Shown: in pieces, positions 32,049-44,971 of the stretch
Position numbering within the stretch: the stretch's first letter is position 1
How the letters are laid out: the number at the start of each line of letters is the position of its first letter
From: Glebionis coronaria
Lineage: Eukaryota; Streptophyta; Magnoliopsida; Asterales; Asteraceae
Direction of reading: 5' to 3'
NCBI GenBank assembly: GCA_025667525.1
Contig: CM046877.1
Location: forward strand, 31,569,255-31,633,254
Length of the DNA: 64,000 bases
Program-made: the position numbers and the translations under genes
Notes under the pieces: model-generated
What the model was told of the DNA's origin: nothing
What the model saw: the letters and a program-made list of their open reading frames with translations, nothing else
Databases searched by the model: none

Positions 32049-33060
32049 GGGGCTGTTTGATAAAAAAAAATGATTTAGTACTGAATCATTTAGCGTGCTG
32101 AATGATTTGGATTGGTATGTATGAATTTGGTTCTGAATAAAAACTTATTGTTTGATAAGCGTTTTGAATAACAATTTAATTGACATAAAGCTACAATTCT
32201 AACCTTGTATCTGATTTGCAGTTTATCAATTTTATTATTACAACAAATTTATAAAAAAAAAGAACGAATCCAAAATAACATTGACACGACCTACTACTAA
32301 AGTTTTAAAAAGATCGTAAATGTGACACAAAATCGTAAGGCTTAACCTTCACGTTACGCAATAAGACAATGTGTGGGTTTAAGGCTTGACTCAGACAAGA
32401 AGCGAAAAAATATGATGAGGCGCGATAAGTTGGGTAAAATAAGTTTTTTTATATTAAAAAATGGAAATAGTATATACAAATATAATTTTTTTTTACCTAA
32501 TTCATTATGTATAACACTTATTGTAAATTTAATATATATAAAAAAATATGATACGAATATAATAATTATTTTCATATCTTTTTGTCGCCTTAAATCGTGC
32601 CTTAAAAACATCATATCATTACGTCTCGTGCAAAAACTTAAGTCTTAGCTATGTCATCGCGCTATATATGACTTGGCTGCTATACTACGCAATATCTCTA
32701 AATACACGTTAATATGCCATAACAGTAAGTTAACATGTCCCAAAATTAGTTTTATAGTAATATTTTGCAAAGGGATGTGATTAAAAAATATTGAATAACT
32801 GAACATATTTTAAAGCCAACGAAGTGAGTGTGTGACACAATAAAGATAATATTTAAAAACAAAATTAAAGCAACAAAAAAGGGCAATGAAACAAAACATA
32901 TAGGGCAACGCTGAATGACTGAGGATGTTGTCAACTCAAAATGATCCAGAGGAAAAAAAAATCGGTCAGAGCATCATTTAATTTTACCAAACATTCTAAA
33001 TACTGACCGATTAGGAGTTGTCCTCTTAATTGATTGATTAAGGAGCTATCAAACACCCCC
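32049..33060. mobile_element. PIF/Harbinger-type non-autonomous element, only in copy B
   Basis: 1,012 bp with inverted ends GGGGCTGTTTGATAA and TATCAAACACCCCC, flanked by the 3-bp duplication TTA (32046-32048 and 33061-33063). GGGGcTGTTTG ends with TTA duplication are typical of Tourist/Harbinger elements. The interior is AT-rich with no transposase. Copy A has the single TTA site (TCTTAGTTTGTTTAG near 9757). Confidence 0.75.
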
Positions 33061-33063
33061 TTA

Positions 33064-33539
33064 GCTTGTTTAGACCCAATAAAATCATAAGATGTGACAA
33101 AGATTGGTGTGAAAAAACCTAATATTGTGGACTCTTAAGACATAAGAAAGAGTGTAATTTCACATGAAGTTATCAACATAAAGTGAAACAACAAGGACAA
33201 AAAAATAAAGCTTCTTCTAAAGTCTAAACCATCATTTCTTGATAAAAGTCTCACTTTTAAAAGGAAAAAACTTTGGTCCATAATTTATCATATTTCTTTT
33301 TATCATATTCCTCCATTCTTAGTCCAGGCAAAAGGAATATTACTAGTTATATTCGTGATCATAGTGCATTTTGGTTACATGTAATGGTTTATCATGAGTG
33401 CATTAATTTGAAAACGATAGGATTTTTAATTTGACAAGAGTTTTGGATCACGTATATTCATTTTACCATGATAAACTTGTACCAATCATATAAAAGGTTT
33501 AAAACTTTAAGTAAAGGCTTGAATACCTGACGTTTAGAC
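33064..33539. other. Flank left of LINE B
   Basis: Homologous to about 9765-10269 at roughly 90% identity. It probably includes the LINE 3' UTR; no gene or defined end is seen. Confidence 0.4.
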
Positions 33540-33551
33540 AAACCCCTTAAC

Positions 33552-36500
33552 TTAATATCCATCTAACAAAGACAAATCATATATTTCGTAAATGTGAAAA
33601 GAACTAGGCATATTCCAAACGAAGTAACATGCAACCACAAAAACTAACCTTCCAATCACACTTTTAGCCGTTTTAAGATGAGCTATCGACTGAAAAAACA
33701 TAGTAATATCTTCAAGTTTTGGTGGAATATCACTCATATCTGCCAGCATGCGAACAATCTGCCATACATGCGTCTGCGTAGAGTAAACGCATTAGAAAAA
33801 AGGTTATTATGTGAGTCCCGAACGGATTTATAAAAAGGGCAGCGAAGCAATGTTAAATCGATGTGATCATCAACATCCGACTGCCTTAAGCGATCTTGGG
33901 TCTTCAAACATCGCCTCATAATAAGCTACAAGTTGAAAGCATGACGAGGAATACAATGTGAAAACCAAACCACTCCGCACCACAAAACTTGAACACTTCT
34001 CGGTACGTCTAAACACATCCCAAGCCTGTTGAACCGAAAAGATAACCATGTTCCCATTTGTATCACGCCTTTTCGAAGTATCAAGTCGCGTATCATCCAA
34101 CAAAGGCACGTGAATGTAATCCAAATTAGGCGCCTTAAGGAGCCATGATTGTGGTCAATTCCAAACGCCATTTTGCACAAAATAAGCCACTTTACATCGA
34201 ATTATGACAAGCTCTATGAACATCACGATGCGACAAAAATTTAGATAACGGTCATTGAGGATCCTAAGTATCAAATCACAAAGAAGTATCCATACCGTTA
34301 CCAAGCATTTTCCAAAGGTAGGGGCGAACAGTTTCACGAAGTTGTAACACTTTCCGCCACCCCAACTCAAATAAGCGATGATAGGAAAGTCCTACAAGGT
34401 TCGATCCTTAATCTTATAATCGTGGATCCTTGGACCCATAATGAATCCTTATTGGTAACAATGTTCCAAATGTGAGTCGTCATCAATGCTATATTAAAAA
34501 CATCAAAACTTTCAATACCAAGACCACCATCATGTTCGGGAAGAACGATATAATCCCATGCAACCTTATCCTTACCCTCTTAAACTCACAAACACCAAAG
34601 GAAACCACAAATATGTTTGTGCATATCATAAATTACACCATTAGGAACGATGAGAACAAAATCCTAATACACATGCATAGAGGATAGAACCGACTTACAA
34701 AGCTAGAGCCTTCGCGAAAACGATAACGATTTATTCTTCCAATCACCAATCCGGTTCATAACTTTCTCAACAACAACTTTGCAACCCCTAATTAAAAGTA
34801 TAGACAAAATGAGAGGGACACCAAGATACTTAACTAGAAGTGTTCCTTCAATAAAAGACATGATGTTCAAAATACTACGCTTGACATGGTTAAGCACATT
34901 ACAAAAGAAAGTCATGCTCTTCGGGATACTAGGGACTAAATCGGATGCCATTTTAAACTCATCAAAAGAGTCCACACTGACTTTGGGCAAAATCCACATC
35001 ACCACGAGAAAAAATAAACAGATCATTTGAAAAACAAACGTTAATAATCTCTAACTGCTCACAATGATGGTCATATCGCGACTCACGAAGCCTCCTTTTA
35101 AGAATAAGAGTCAAAATTTACATAACCAAGGTGAATAAATAAGGAGATAACGGATCTCCTCACCTCAAACCACATTTTACTTTAAAAAAACTATGAATGT
35201 CCGCATTTAAACTTAGAGAGAAAGAAGCGGATGAGAGACATGCCATAACCAATTTAATCATAGTGGGGGCGAAACCTAATCTGATTAAGAATACCCCCCA
35301 AGAAACAGCAATCAAGCGTATCATAAGCTTTCTGAATATCCACTTTAAAAGCACAACGAGGAGGACCCATATCCCAATGATAGTTGTGCATAAGCTCCTG
35401 CGTAAGAAGAATATTGAGATACGACGACCTAGAACAAACACCGATTGATTTTCACTAACCGTATCTTTAATGCCATTAATTATACGCTTCATGATAATTT
35501 TGCTAGTGCATTTATAAATAACATTGCAAAAAGAAATTGGGAGATAATCGTTAATCTTAGAAGGGGTAGATATCTTTAGATGAGAGCTAAAAAAGTATCG
35601 CTTATCTCTTTCAAATCCTGCCCATTATCAAAGGAACCTCGAACCGCTTTACAAACATCATTGCCCACGATATCCCACCCACGATATCCCACCCACTTTT
35701 AAAAAACGCAGACATAAAATCATCTGATCCCGGGGCTCGATCATCGCCAATATCAGACATAGCCGCTTTAATCTCCATATTGGTAATAGGGTTGATCATA
35801 GAATCTCGGATATCACATGACACACGTTTAGAGAACAGGTCTTGTATATCTAAGTCAATACAAGCATCCAATGCACCAAGGAACATGTTGTAGTGATTAA
35901 CGAAAGCTTGAGGCACATTGGCACCTATGAGCTCGTTATTAACCGTGTCCAAAAGAACCTCAATGCGACTTCGCTGGTTTTTACTCTTGACAGTTTTGTG
36001 AAAATACGCAGAATTAGAATCACCTAACTCCAACCATATGATTTTGGCCTTTTGTTGTAAAAACCATTCCTCATTGAGTTTAGCATCACTAAACTCCTGC
36101 AAATACACCGCTCCTCATCCCGTAAACTATTGTCTGCGAGATTACGGTCCAAATTCTTTGAACTTCATCAAACTCATGTCGTAATTTAGTCACCCTATCA
36201 TGAATATTACCTTGGTCAAGAAGAAGTTTCCGAAGCGGATTCTTTAATCCACACATATTCTAAACGACCTTGTACATGTTATGACCTAGTAAATTCTCCT
36301 TCTAATGCACAACTAATAATTCTAGAAATTAGCTTTTGTGCATCAAGAAGTCAAAAATTTTAAACGGTCTCGGTTTATGCGTTAACCAAGTGGGAATCTT
36401 TAGGACTGATGGCGAGTGATCAAAGTTACGATACGATTGGAAGATGGCAAACGCACCCGGAAACCGATCAATGAAGTTCAAATTATCCATCACATTATCA

Positions 36501-37185
36501 AGTTTTCTTAAAATCCCACTATCAACCTTCGGTTTGATGTCACGTAAACTACAATCCTAAACACGTGAGGACAAGTAACTCAATATCCGAAATACCATCT
36601 TTGAAGTCACACATGGTAGTAGTCATTAAGGAAGAACCATCAAAAGTATCCTCTATGTTTAAAGCGACGTTAAAGTCACCCATCAAAGCCCACGACATAT
36701 CACGCGTTACTTGTTTATGAATACTCAAATCCATCCATAATTGTCTTCGCACAATTGTGTTATTGTCAGCATACACACAAGAACAAAACATAGAACTGTT
36801 TGTCTTTTTATGGATGATATTGGTGTGAATCACTTGGCTAGATTGAGCAGCCACTAGAACAACAACCGAATCACATTCCAACCTAACATTATATGACACC
36901 CCTTTGTACATAATTAGAGGTCCAATCCCAATTATGAAAGACCTTAGAACATATAGCCACAAGCCCCGAAACATCCACATGTGACTCTAACATATCACAA
37001 ACACTTAAACATTTCTCATTAACAACATGGCGAACCTCAAATTGTTTAGGGGTTCGGTTCAAACCACGTATGTTCCACAATCCAATACTAAACATGGGAA
37101 ACATCTTGAGAGGGAATGCTTGCACCCTTTTGAACATAAATGGTATCGATAATCCCTTTATCAATCTCGATATCTTCATTAACAA
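33552..37185 (-). pseudogene. LINE B ORF2: endonuclease, reverse transcriptase and zf-RVT, broken
   Basis: The endonuclease start LWNIRGLNR is near 37080 and a catalytic-type MGDFNVALN near 36680. Reverse transcriptase fragments: NQSVFVLGRRI near 35430, then KWIFRK region and FFLRRSLC frames (35160-35492). The C-terminal zinc-binding region covers 34370-33552 (MSWGGGKCYNF, then LLRCPFYKSVRDS, then MLADMSDIPPKLED). Stops and frameshifts are frequent; several are not shared with copy A. Confidence 0.75.
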
Positions 37186-37189
37186 TCGT

Positions 37190-38517
37190 TAGATTCTTAT
37201 TCGTTTTAGTACCACCGCCACTGCTCGACTCTCCTACCTCAACCGTAACTTGCTTTGCTCCTGAAGAGAAGCAAATGTGTTCTCAAGTTCCAGAGTATCA
37301 GGATTCTTAGTAACATGTGTAGGCTTGGTAGTATCGGTTTTTGCCTTCCTTTTATATTGCAAGTTCAAACTAGGTTTGGTTAATTTAATCCCCTTCACAC
37401 GCTTAGGTTGACCATCCTGTGTTTGTTTACCTTTCTCATTCTTATGGGAAACCATGGTGAAACCATCTTCTTTTGCATCATTCACAAGTACCTCCTTGGC
37501 GACAACACGCTATGGCCATGTCTCTGTCTTATGTCCAAAAATGTGACAGTCTCGACACAAAGGTATTTTCCATTCATATTCTATCACAATCCTCTCCTTA
37601 TTGTAGCCTTCTTCATCCTCAAAAGGGATTGGCATCTCCACTTCCATTTTTAGATCTCTATCAGCTTTCACTTCCATAAGTGCCCGAGCATAGCCTATCA
37701 TACCCCAAGTTTCACTACACATCTCACTCGTGAACACGTGTAAAATAACTGGTTTAGAAACTTAGGTAGCCATAAGGCTCAACCCATCTTTAGTAAACGT
37801 CACAACAGGGAATTTCATCATCCTTATCCAAACTGAAACATAAGTAACATTGTCCTTGTTAAGGTTAAGGTTAAGGTTAAGAGACCATTTATTCAAAATC
37901 AATGGTGTATTACGAATCAACCATGGCCCCTGCTCAAAGACCTGCTCGAAACCGTCCAAACTTTCAAATTTAAAGTAAAAGAAACCATCATCGTCTCACA
38001 TGACCTTATGGAAACCATATTTCGCCCATGCATTGGTCACATAGTTTTTAACAAGGGGGAACGCAACCCCTTTTCCCATAAAGAATCCGACAAGAGAATT
38101 AGCAAATTTGTTTTTAACATGCGCAAATGAAGACGCATGTAAAACAAAATCAATATCTTCCATTTTTTTGTCACTCATCAATGACCGAAAATTTATTGTC
38201 TTTTTAGGTTTACCATCATTTAAATTAGAAACAGTGACAACAAACATTTTCGATTGAACATTGATCATCCCAGGTATAGTAGGATCCTCCCACCCCCTCC
38301 AAGATCAGTGTAGCATCTTGAAGACCTTCCTGAAGACCTTTTTAAAGACATGTACCAATATAGTCATCAATGCTCGGGTCTTTGGTTATATTTAGTCTAT
38401 CAATAATTACATCATATGCCTTAGCAATATCATGAATGATTATATTCTCATTAGCTTGAAATTATTGTTGTTTATAGACGAAATCCCATCCCCTTCCTTT
38501 CACACACCCTTCACCAT
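37190..38517 (-). pseudogene. LINE B ORF1: DUF4283 and zinc-knuckle protein, broken
   Basis: Possible start ATG 38515-38517 with the same early TGA as copy A. DUF4283 fragments lie at 38268-37996 and 37959-37762 (WLIRNTPLILNKWSL). The zinc knuckle region at 37737-37510 reads CRDCHIFGHKTETW, with Trp in place of the last Cys. A short tandem AACCTT array (37858-37878) expands an LN dipeptide run. A Lys/Thr-rich tail is at 37485-37234. Confidence 0.7.
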
Positions 38518-39015
38518 GATGTAACAAATAAATGTACACCACTATAAAAACATTTTATCAAACATTTGAAGTGCATACACAAATGACCCAAGACAAGTTT
38601 ACTTCCAAAGTAAGTCTTAGGCTTACCAGATGATTTACATGATGATGGTTATGATTTTGACGATGAAAAGTTCGTGGGTGAGTTTATTTCGGTGGATTTT
38701 GTAGGAAATAATGTGGGTGTGAGATTATTTTAGGTTGTGTGTGCGTGTGGTCTCGGGTAATTTACTAGCTACATCATTGGATGATCGAAAAAGGGCCGGA
38801 AACGATACAAGGTGCTCTAGTTAACTGCGTAACATTTAAGATAACCTGAGAAAAAACAAAACCAATATTCCATAAATTCAGCGTGTAGAAATGTTTGTGA
38901 CTTGTAAACTAATCATTTATATGTGAGCATCATGATGAGTAATTCAAACATTAACATCTCAAATTTTATTTTATGATTTACTTATTTAAAAGTTAGAAGA
39001 TTTTCAAGACACTAT

Positions 39016-39418
39016 GGCTATGTTTGGCAAAACTAGCTGTAAATTGTAAGCTGTTAACTGTAAGCTGTAAGCTATTAACTGTAAGATGTAAGCTGTTTGC
39101 TAAAAAGATGTTAATTTTAATAAAAGTGTTTGGTGTATTAGCTGTTAACTGTAAAGGTAAGATGTAAAATGACATAAAAGGACATTTTTTAATAAATTAT
39201 AATATGGTTGGAGGTTATATTAGTAATTTACAGCTTTAACAGTTCTTGACAATCTAAAAGCTGTATGGAACAGTTTTTTTATTTAAGAGCTATTTTGTTA
39301 AAATAAAAAGCTAACAGCTCTAAAAAATGTTATGACAAACAGAGCTATTAAATTATTTTTTTAACAAAAAAACTAACAGCTTTATAAAAGTTTTAGAAAA
39401 ACTTTTACCAAACGGACC
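39016..39418. mobile_element. MITE with GGCTATGTTTGGCAAAA ends and AGCTGTTAACTGTA core
   Basis: Left end GGCTATGTTTGGCAAAA is inverted at the right as TTTTACCAAACGGACC. The left core is an array of AGCTGTAA/GTTAACTGTAAGCTG words, the right half is AACAGCTnTAAAA-rich. End style fits Harbinger or hAT MITEs, but no clean target duplication was found. Its left edge coincides with the end of copy A/B homology (39015/15963). Confidence 0.5.
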
Positions 39419-39565
39419 AATAACCAATTATATAGTATAATATTTGGAAGATTACCTTTACTTAACTTTGATAATAAGTTAGGTCTATGGGTATTTGTAG
39501 TTTTGCTTTACTTTGCTAATAAAGAAGAAAGGTTACACATGTGTTTGTAACTACCTTTGAACCAA

Positions 39566-40690
39566 GGTTTTCAAAAGGGTAAAAGTTATAAAATATCATC
39601 TTACTTATTGATTTGTGCCGACTTTAAACACTTACTTTTTTATCTCGTGACTTTAACAATGAACTTTCAAATTTGTTCCGACTATACCATTATAAGCATA
39701 AGATGACTATATTACCCTCTTAAATGATCAATATATCATTTGTTTTTTTCTCACATTATTTACTGAAAAAACACCTCTTTACGTCTACTGAGTGTTTAAG
39801 AAAGCCTTTTTGTCCTGATATGTTAAACTTGAACACGCATCAGTGTATGAATTCTGGTTTTATTGCCTGAACTCTGTTAAGGATGTAAGATGATCTTGTA
39901 TATCAAAAGTGTAAAAGGGGGAAAGAGAAGGTGTCGTACACTTTTTAGAATGATAAATTTAAATTGACAATGACTTATCGGATGGATTTATTGATGTTGT
40001 TGCTTGACGTGAATCGAAAAAAGGGATGAGGTGCTGCTGGTTATCGAGACTCATAAATCGATTTAATAGGGTGTGTCAAGAAAACAATCGGGTTCGTGGT
40101 TGGATTCTCGTGTTGTATAGTGGGAACTGATTTATTAAAATCAGTGTTTCAGTTTTGGTTAAACGGATAAAAATGAATATCCGTTGGATAATACGGAGCT
40201 CATTAAGAGAATATGATATTGGATAATCGAGTTTGGGGATATTAGTTATTAGTGAGGTTGGTTATCAATGTATCTGAACTTGGGCCCCAGCTGACAAATA
40301 GGTAAGCAAAGCCGTTTATAAGAAGTAAACCCCGTAGTGACACAATAAGGTTCTAGTTCTGTTTTACCAAACATATGGTTTTCCCACACTTTTAGTTGGT
40401 TGCAGTCGGTAGATCTACCTCAAAGATGATTTACCTCATATGATGTAAGATGAAATTAAAGAAGATTTATTGGGCTTCAATCTTCTTTGTAAACCCAGAT
40501 GTGTGGCAATACATGTAATTATATTAAAGAAGATGAGAGCAATATAGTCATTTTATGCTTATATTAGTATAGTCGGAACAAATTTAAAAGTTCGTTGTTA
40601 AAGTCACGAGATAAAAAAGTAAGTGTTTAACGTCGTCACAAACAAATAAGTAAGATGTTATTTTATAGCTTAATTTTGAAAATCTATATT
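39566..40690. mobile_element. ~1.1-kb element with ~150-bp terminal inverted repeats (Mutator-like?)
   Basis: The left arm (39566-39717), from GGTTTTCAAAA through ATCATCTTACTTATT, ATCTCGTGACTTTAACAA and GTTCCGACTATACCATTATAAGC, reappears inverted in 40541-40690 at about 90% identity. The interior (39780-40500) has no recognisable protein. Long inverted ends suggest a non-autonomous Mutator-like element; a 9-bp target duplication could not be confirmed. Confidence 0.5.
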
Positions 40691-41939
40691 TTACATTTTT
40701 ACTCAAAATCATTTTGGTCTTTTTAAAATTAAAATCATAATAGAATTTTAAACATAATGTTATTTTATATAATATTTTTTGTAATATTATATAAATTTAC
40801 AAATTATTATCTATCATATACACAAAATCATATGCATGTTCATGGGCGGGTCCATTAAGAGACTATGGAGTGGCGATGCTCCCATGTCTAGACAAAAACG
40901 ATAAAATTATAATATAATTTTTATAAAATTTTAAAGGTTTTTTTAAATGCTCTTTATCGAAAACTCAAATTGCCTCTCACTTTAAAGCCTTTTAAATCAT
41001 TCATTCTTTAAATAATAATTCTCTATATATTTTTCGATTCTACATTTTTTTATAAATCAAGTCGTTAGTGTCAAAAATTTTTTTTGCCTCTCACTAAGTC
41101 TCTTGGTTCCGCCAATGTGGATGTTTAATAGAAACGTTTCTTAAGCTATGATTATAAAATGTTTAAAGTGGTTAGCATGTTGTTTTTTTTAATTCTCCAC
41201 AAATCCTATACACAAGTCATAAATTTTTAGTTTCATATATTATGGTTCAAGAAAAATATGATCATATCAATTAAATTCTAAAATCATACGGTCAAAATTA
41301 AAGTCTTATAAAATGTTAAGCTTATATAAATACTATATAGAATCTCAATCAATTTTTATTCGTAATATCATAAAATCCTAAATTTTTAAAATCATGATCA
41401 AAATAGTGACAACTGACAACCATTGGCTAGGTGATTTGCTTGTTCCTTCCAAGGTTCGCTTGTATCTCGAGGGGTGGGGACCATTATGTGGTCTATTTGT
41501 AATTTTCGCAATCATTTGATTTTTTTCTAGTCCTCCCTCGAAGAAGGCGACGCTATGGGATTACATTGTTTCTCAATTTTGTTTGTGGATTTCGTCTAAA
41601 AATCCTAACTGTAATATTAGTATGTAATCTTTTTTCTAGCTTTGTTAGCTTTTAATAATATCCGTCGTTAAAAAAAACATATAAAGTATAAACCGAAACT
41701 TTTTTGCGAAGACATCAGATTCCTTATAACTATACCGCAATTGCATATGATTATTAACTATGTTAAGAATATAATTAGAATTAATTTTATATATTATTTT
41801 ACTTTTAATTTTTTTTATATATACATTTAAAACGCAACTCAAAAATGCATAATGTACAAGATATAAATAATTTTGCATCTTTTTGTTATTATACTAAGGG
41901 ACAAATTCTATTTTTTATTTATTTATTTTTATCTAATAT
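40691..41939. other. AT-rich intergenic DNA
   Basis: No supported gene. 41440-41680 may be a scrap of a LINE (a short translation reads KKATLWDYIVS, as in some endonuclease domains, and the block ends in a T-rich then GTTAAAAAAAA stretch). It is too short to annotate as an element. Confidence 0.3.
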
Positions 41940-42335
41940 TAAAGATTAATCTAAAATTTTAAAAAAATACAGATAGACTATTTTTGTCAAAAATGTCCAA
42001 AAGTTATAAAAATGAACGGATATAGTAAAGTTGTAAATATAACGAAGTATTGATTTATCACTAGTGATATTTCACTACGAAAACAATGAGATATCACTAT
42101 TCATAAAGCAACGAAATATCACTAAGATATTACACACTAACTATGTTAATGAAATATCACTAGTTATGTTTTATTGATTTATCACTAGTGATATTTCATT
42201 GTTTTTATCACTAGTGAAATATCACATGTGATAACTTTTTTGTCATATTTACAATTTAGTTCATCCGTCGCTAATTTCATAACTTTTGAACATTTTGCCA
42301 AAAATGATTCTTCTATGGTTTTTTAATCTTAGGTA
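41940..42335. mobile_element. Foldback MITE with ATCACTAGTGAT palindromic core
   Basis: Arms from AAGATTAATC...CAAAAATGTCCAAAAGTTAT...ACGGAT...GTAAATAT pair with the right half, which carries the same words inverted (about 42240-42335). The centre (42055-42235) is a run of ATCACTAGTGATA, GATATTTCACTA and GAAATATCAC palindromic words. The architecture parallels 16120-16345 with a different palindrome. No ORF. Confidence 0.5.
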
Positions 42336-42438
42336 ATAGATGGGTATAAAGTATCTCTTGGATTATAGTCTAGTACAAAGATTCAAAATAACTTTTGTCT
42401 AATGTAAACTAATTTTTAATCATTTTAAATATATATAT

Positions 42439-42889
42439 TGTTCGTTTATGTGTCCGGAACACATGACACGATCCGGAACATGCTAAACGATCCGGAACGC
42501 ACACACCCTTCTAAAAGAAGTCAACACCATTCAACAAGGAACTCAGCAGACACACTTCCTATAAAATAGGGAGTGTGTCCCCAATCGGGCCAACCAAGGC
42601 CCATCACCATTCCCGGCCTTTTAGGAATTAAACTGGTATAAATACCCCCTTTTGGGTTCAAGGTGTAGGTTAACTCTTTTACCCTTATCACTTTTTACTT
42701 ATATTATTTTACTCTCATATTCCTCTTCGATTTTTACCCTTTACTTACTTTCACGCCAGAGCTTGGTCTGGGTTCTCACACCCGGACGAGTCTAACGCGT
42801 TGCTTTGGTTTCATGTTAGCTGAAGCATACATCACACCAGATCCGAACCGTTCATACCATTCGGATCCTCGCAAGAAATTACACGAACA
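42439..42889 (+). repeat. Tat-type 5' LTR
   Basis: Runs from TGTTCG to CGAACA, a perfect 6-bp terminal inverted pair. TCCGGAAC occurs three times near its start (about 42453-42497). A TATA-like TATAAATAC lies near 42640. The partner LTR is outside the window, so the boundaries rest on the inverted ends and the adjacent primer site. Confidence 0.75.
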
Positions 42890-42890
42890 T

Positions 42891-42908
42891 TTGGCGCCAT
42901 CCGTGGGA
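42891..42908 (+). other. Primer-binding site of the Tat-type element
   Basis: TTGGCGCCATCCGTGGGA, one base after the LTR end; the TGGCGCC start is typical for tRNA primer sites of Tat/Athila elements. Confidence 0.7.
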
Positions 42909-42937
42909 CTTGATATTCTATCTACCAGTTGTTTAGA

Positions 42938-44363
42938 ATGGCAGGTCCTACTCCTCCTGTCACTCCGACAGGTCCTAACCTTCCGATCGACTTGACCTCA
43001 CCGAACAATCAGAATCTCACAAAGGAACAACTCGAACAACACATCTCAACCTTGCGACTACTAGTCAAGGAGCATAATCGGAACGCGGTGGAACCCGTCC
43101 GTCTAAGTTTCAACGAAGAAGATGAAGGAAGCAGCAGCACTAAGATAGTAAGAGGCAAGGTGGTGTCCGATGCGGATTTGAAGAAACCTTTCAAGGAAGC
43201 AGTCAAATCTCCACTCACTCAAAGGATCATTGACTTCTCCGGACCCGAGTACAAGATGCCTGCCACTGTCAAGACATATGACGGAACGGGAGATCCGGAG
43301 GATCATTTGAACCACTTTACCGGAGCAGCCAATTCTGGCGAATGGCCAATGCCGGTTTGGTGCAGGATGTTCCATCAGACATTAGAAGGGGGAGCTAGGG
43401 GATGGCTTGAAAGCTTGGATACCGACAGCATTAATGAATAGGCCGAGCTAAGAAAGGCATTCGTCAAGAGATACTCGATCCGAAAGCTATATCATAAAGG
43501 CCCGCATGAGATAACCAAGATTGTAAGAAAAGCGAATGAATCATTAACAGATTTTAAAGAACGATGGATAGTCGAAGTAGGTCTTATCCATAGAGTCCCG
43601 GAAGTCATGAAGATTTCGACATTTATGGATTCGGTTAAAAGTCCAGAGCTGGCAAAAAGGTATTCGGACAAAGTTCCTGAATCGGTGGACGAAATGATGG
43701 AGAGGTTGGATGACTTTGTTCGATCCGAAGAAGCATTCGCCAACACTGAGCTGCCAAAAGGGGAAGGAACGGACATACCGAAAGCCCAACCCTCCCACCC
43801 AAAGAAGGTATGATCGCAACCAAAAATACCATGGCTGGAACAACAATAGAAGAAATGATGGGCGAGATGCATATAAGGGAAGATATTTCTTCAACAACAG
43901 AAACAGGGATAGAGACAATAGGGCACCATACCCACCACCTCGAAATGACAATTATCATAGGAATGATTACAACCGAAACAATTATCATGACCGAAACAGA
44001 GTGGCTCCGGTCCTAAGTGTTAATTCCTTGACAAAGAATCTAAAAGAAATCCTAGCAACCGAAACACAGCTTCGTCTACCTCCTCCCCGTCCAATGAACA
44101 ATCCGGTAAGAGGTGGAAACATGGATCGTTATTGTGACTATCATCAGGATAAGGGGCACTTTACCAACGACTGCATCCAGATGAGAAAGCAAATTAAGCT
44201 AGCCCTAGAATCGGGAAAGCTGAATCACCTTGTCCGGGACGTACGCCAGAGAGGACGAGATAATCGAAGAGAAGAAACTCCAAGGCAAGACAAGATAATA
44301 AACATGGTTCAGACAATACCGGAAAGGGAGAAAAGGAAGGCTAGAGAAGCAACTGAAAGCTAG
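42938..44363 (+). pseudogene. Tat-type gag
   Basis: Starts MAGPTPPVTP. The retrotransposon gag domain spans about 43250-43720 (TYDGTGDPEDHLNHF, then GGARGWLESL, then FKERW). A TAG at 43439-43441 interrupts it, and near 43795-43813 the frame shifts into an Arg/Asn/Tyr-rich tail. A nucleocapsid-type motif, C-x2-H-x4-H-x4-C (CDYHQDKGHFTNDC), lies near 44135. TAG at 44361-44363 separates gag from the protease in the same frame. Confidence 0.85.
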
Positions 44364-44804
44364 ATGAGAGCCCCAATCACTTTTCCACCATTGGAAGAAG
44401 ATGAGATGTCTGACGATCCAATCATCATAGAAGCCGAATTGGGAGGTTACTTGGTAAGAAGAGTATATGTTGATGAGGGAGCGTCGGTGGAGATTATGTT
44501 CGAACACTATTTCGAGAAACTGCCAACAAGCATCAAGTCAAAGCTGAGAAACACGCAAACTGATCTCGTCGGATTCGCTGGAGAGGTAGTCAAGCCGATA
44601 GGAAAGATCGAGTTAGAATTCAGTTTCAGATCAGATGTCTTAGTTCGAAGAACTCACATGAAATTTGTGGTGATTAGCGCCCCATCACCATACAATGTGA
44701 TCCTAGGGAGAACAGGCATCCGGATCCTCCGGGCTATGCCGTCAACCATTCATGCCATGATGAAGTTTCCCACTCCAAGAGGGGTAGCCTCGCTAGTCTC
44801 TTGA
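44364..44804 (+). pseudogene. Tat-type aspartic protease
   Basis: Retropepsin-like fold with VYVDEGASVEIMFE, where the usual D-T/S/G-G is D-E-G, and a second motif YNVILGRTGI. The frame continues from gag after a stop. The substitution at the active-site loop suggests loss of activity, which fits the general decay. Confidence 0.75.
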
Positions 44805-44971
44805 TCAGACATCGTCTCGGAATGCAGGTAAATAGCAAAAAGACAAGCGCCAACGCCCACAACCAAAGATAAGGCCGTGACGGCTGAGTTACCATCTGGT
44901 ACGGAAAGCATCATGATTAACCCTGCTTATCCGGAACAGCTTACCACCATCGGTGGCGGATTAACTAAAGC

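Larger units (their letters stand above)
33540..38530 (-). mobile_element. L1-like LINE, decayed (copy B)
   Basis: Same element and orientation as 10270-15300. Compared by eye over 300 bases near ORF1 the two differ at about 9% of positions, much more than the DEK1 and eS27-like parts of the same duplication. Some domains are better preserved here. Ends are approximate; no target duplication found. Confidence 0.8.

Noticed and set aside
36889..37185. Intact host gene for a WNIRGLN-type endonuclease
   Set aside because: It is the broken N-terminus of LINE ORF2, with matching decayed sequence in copy A.
41440..41680. Separate LINE insertion
   Set aside because: Only a ~12-residue endonuclease-like match and a short A-run; not enough to call an element.
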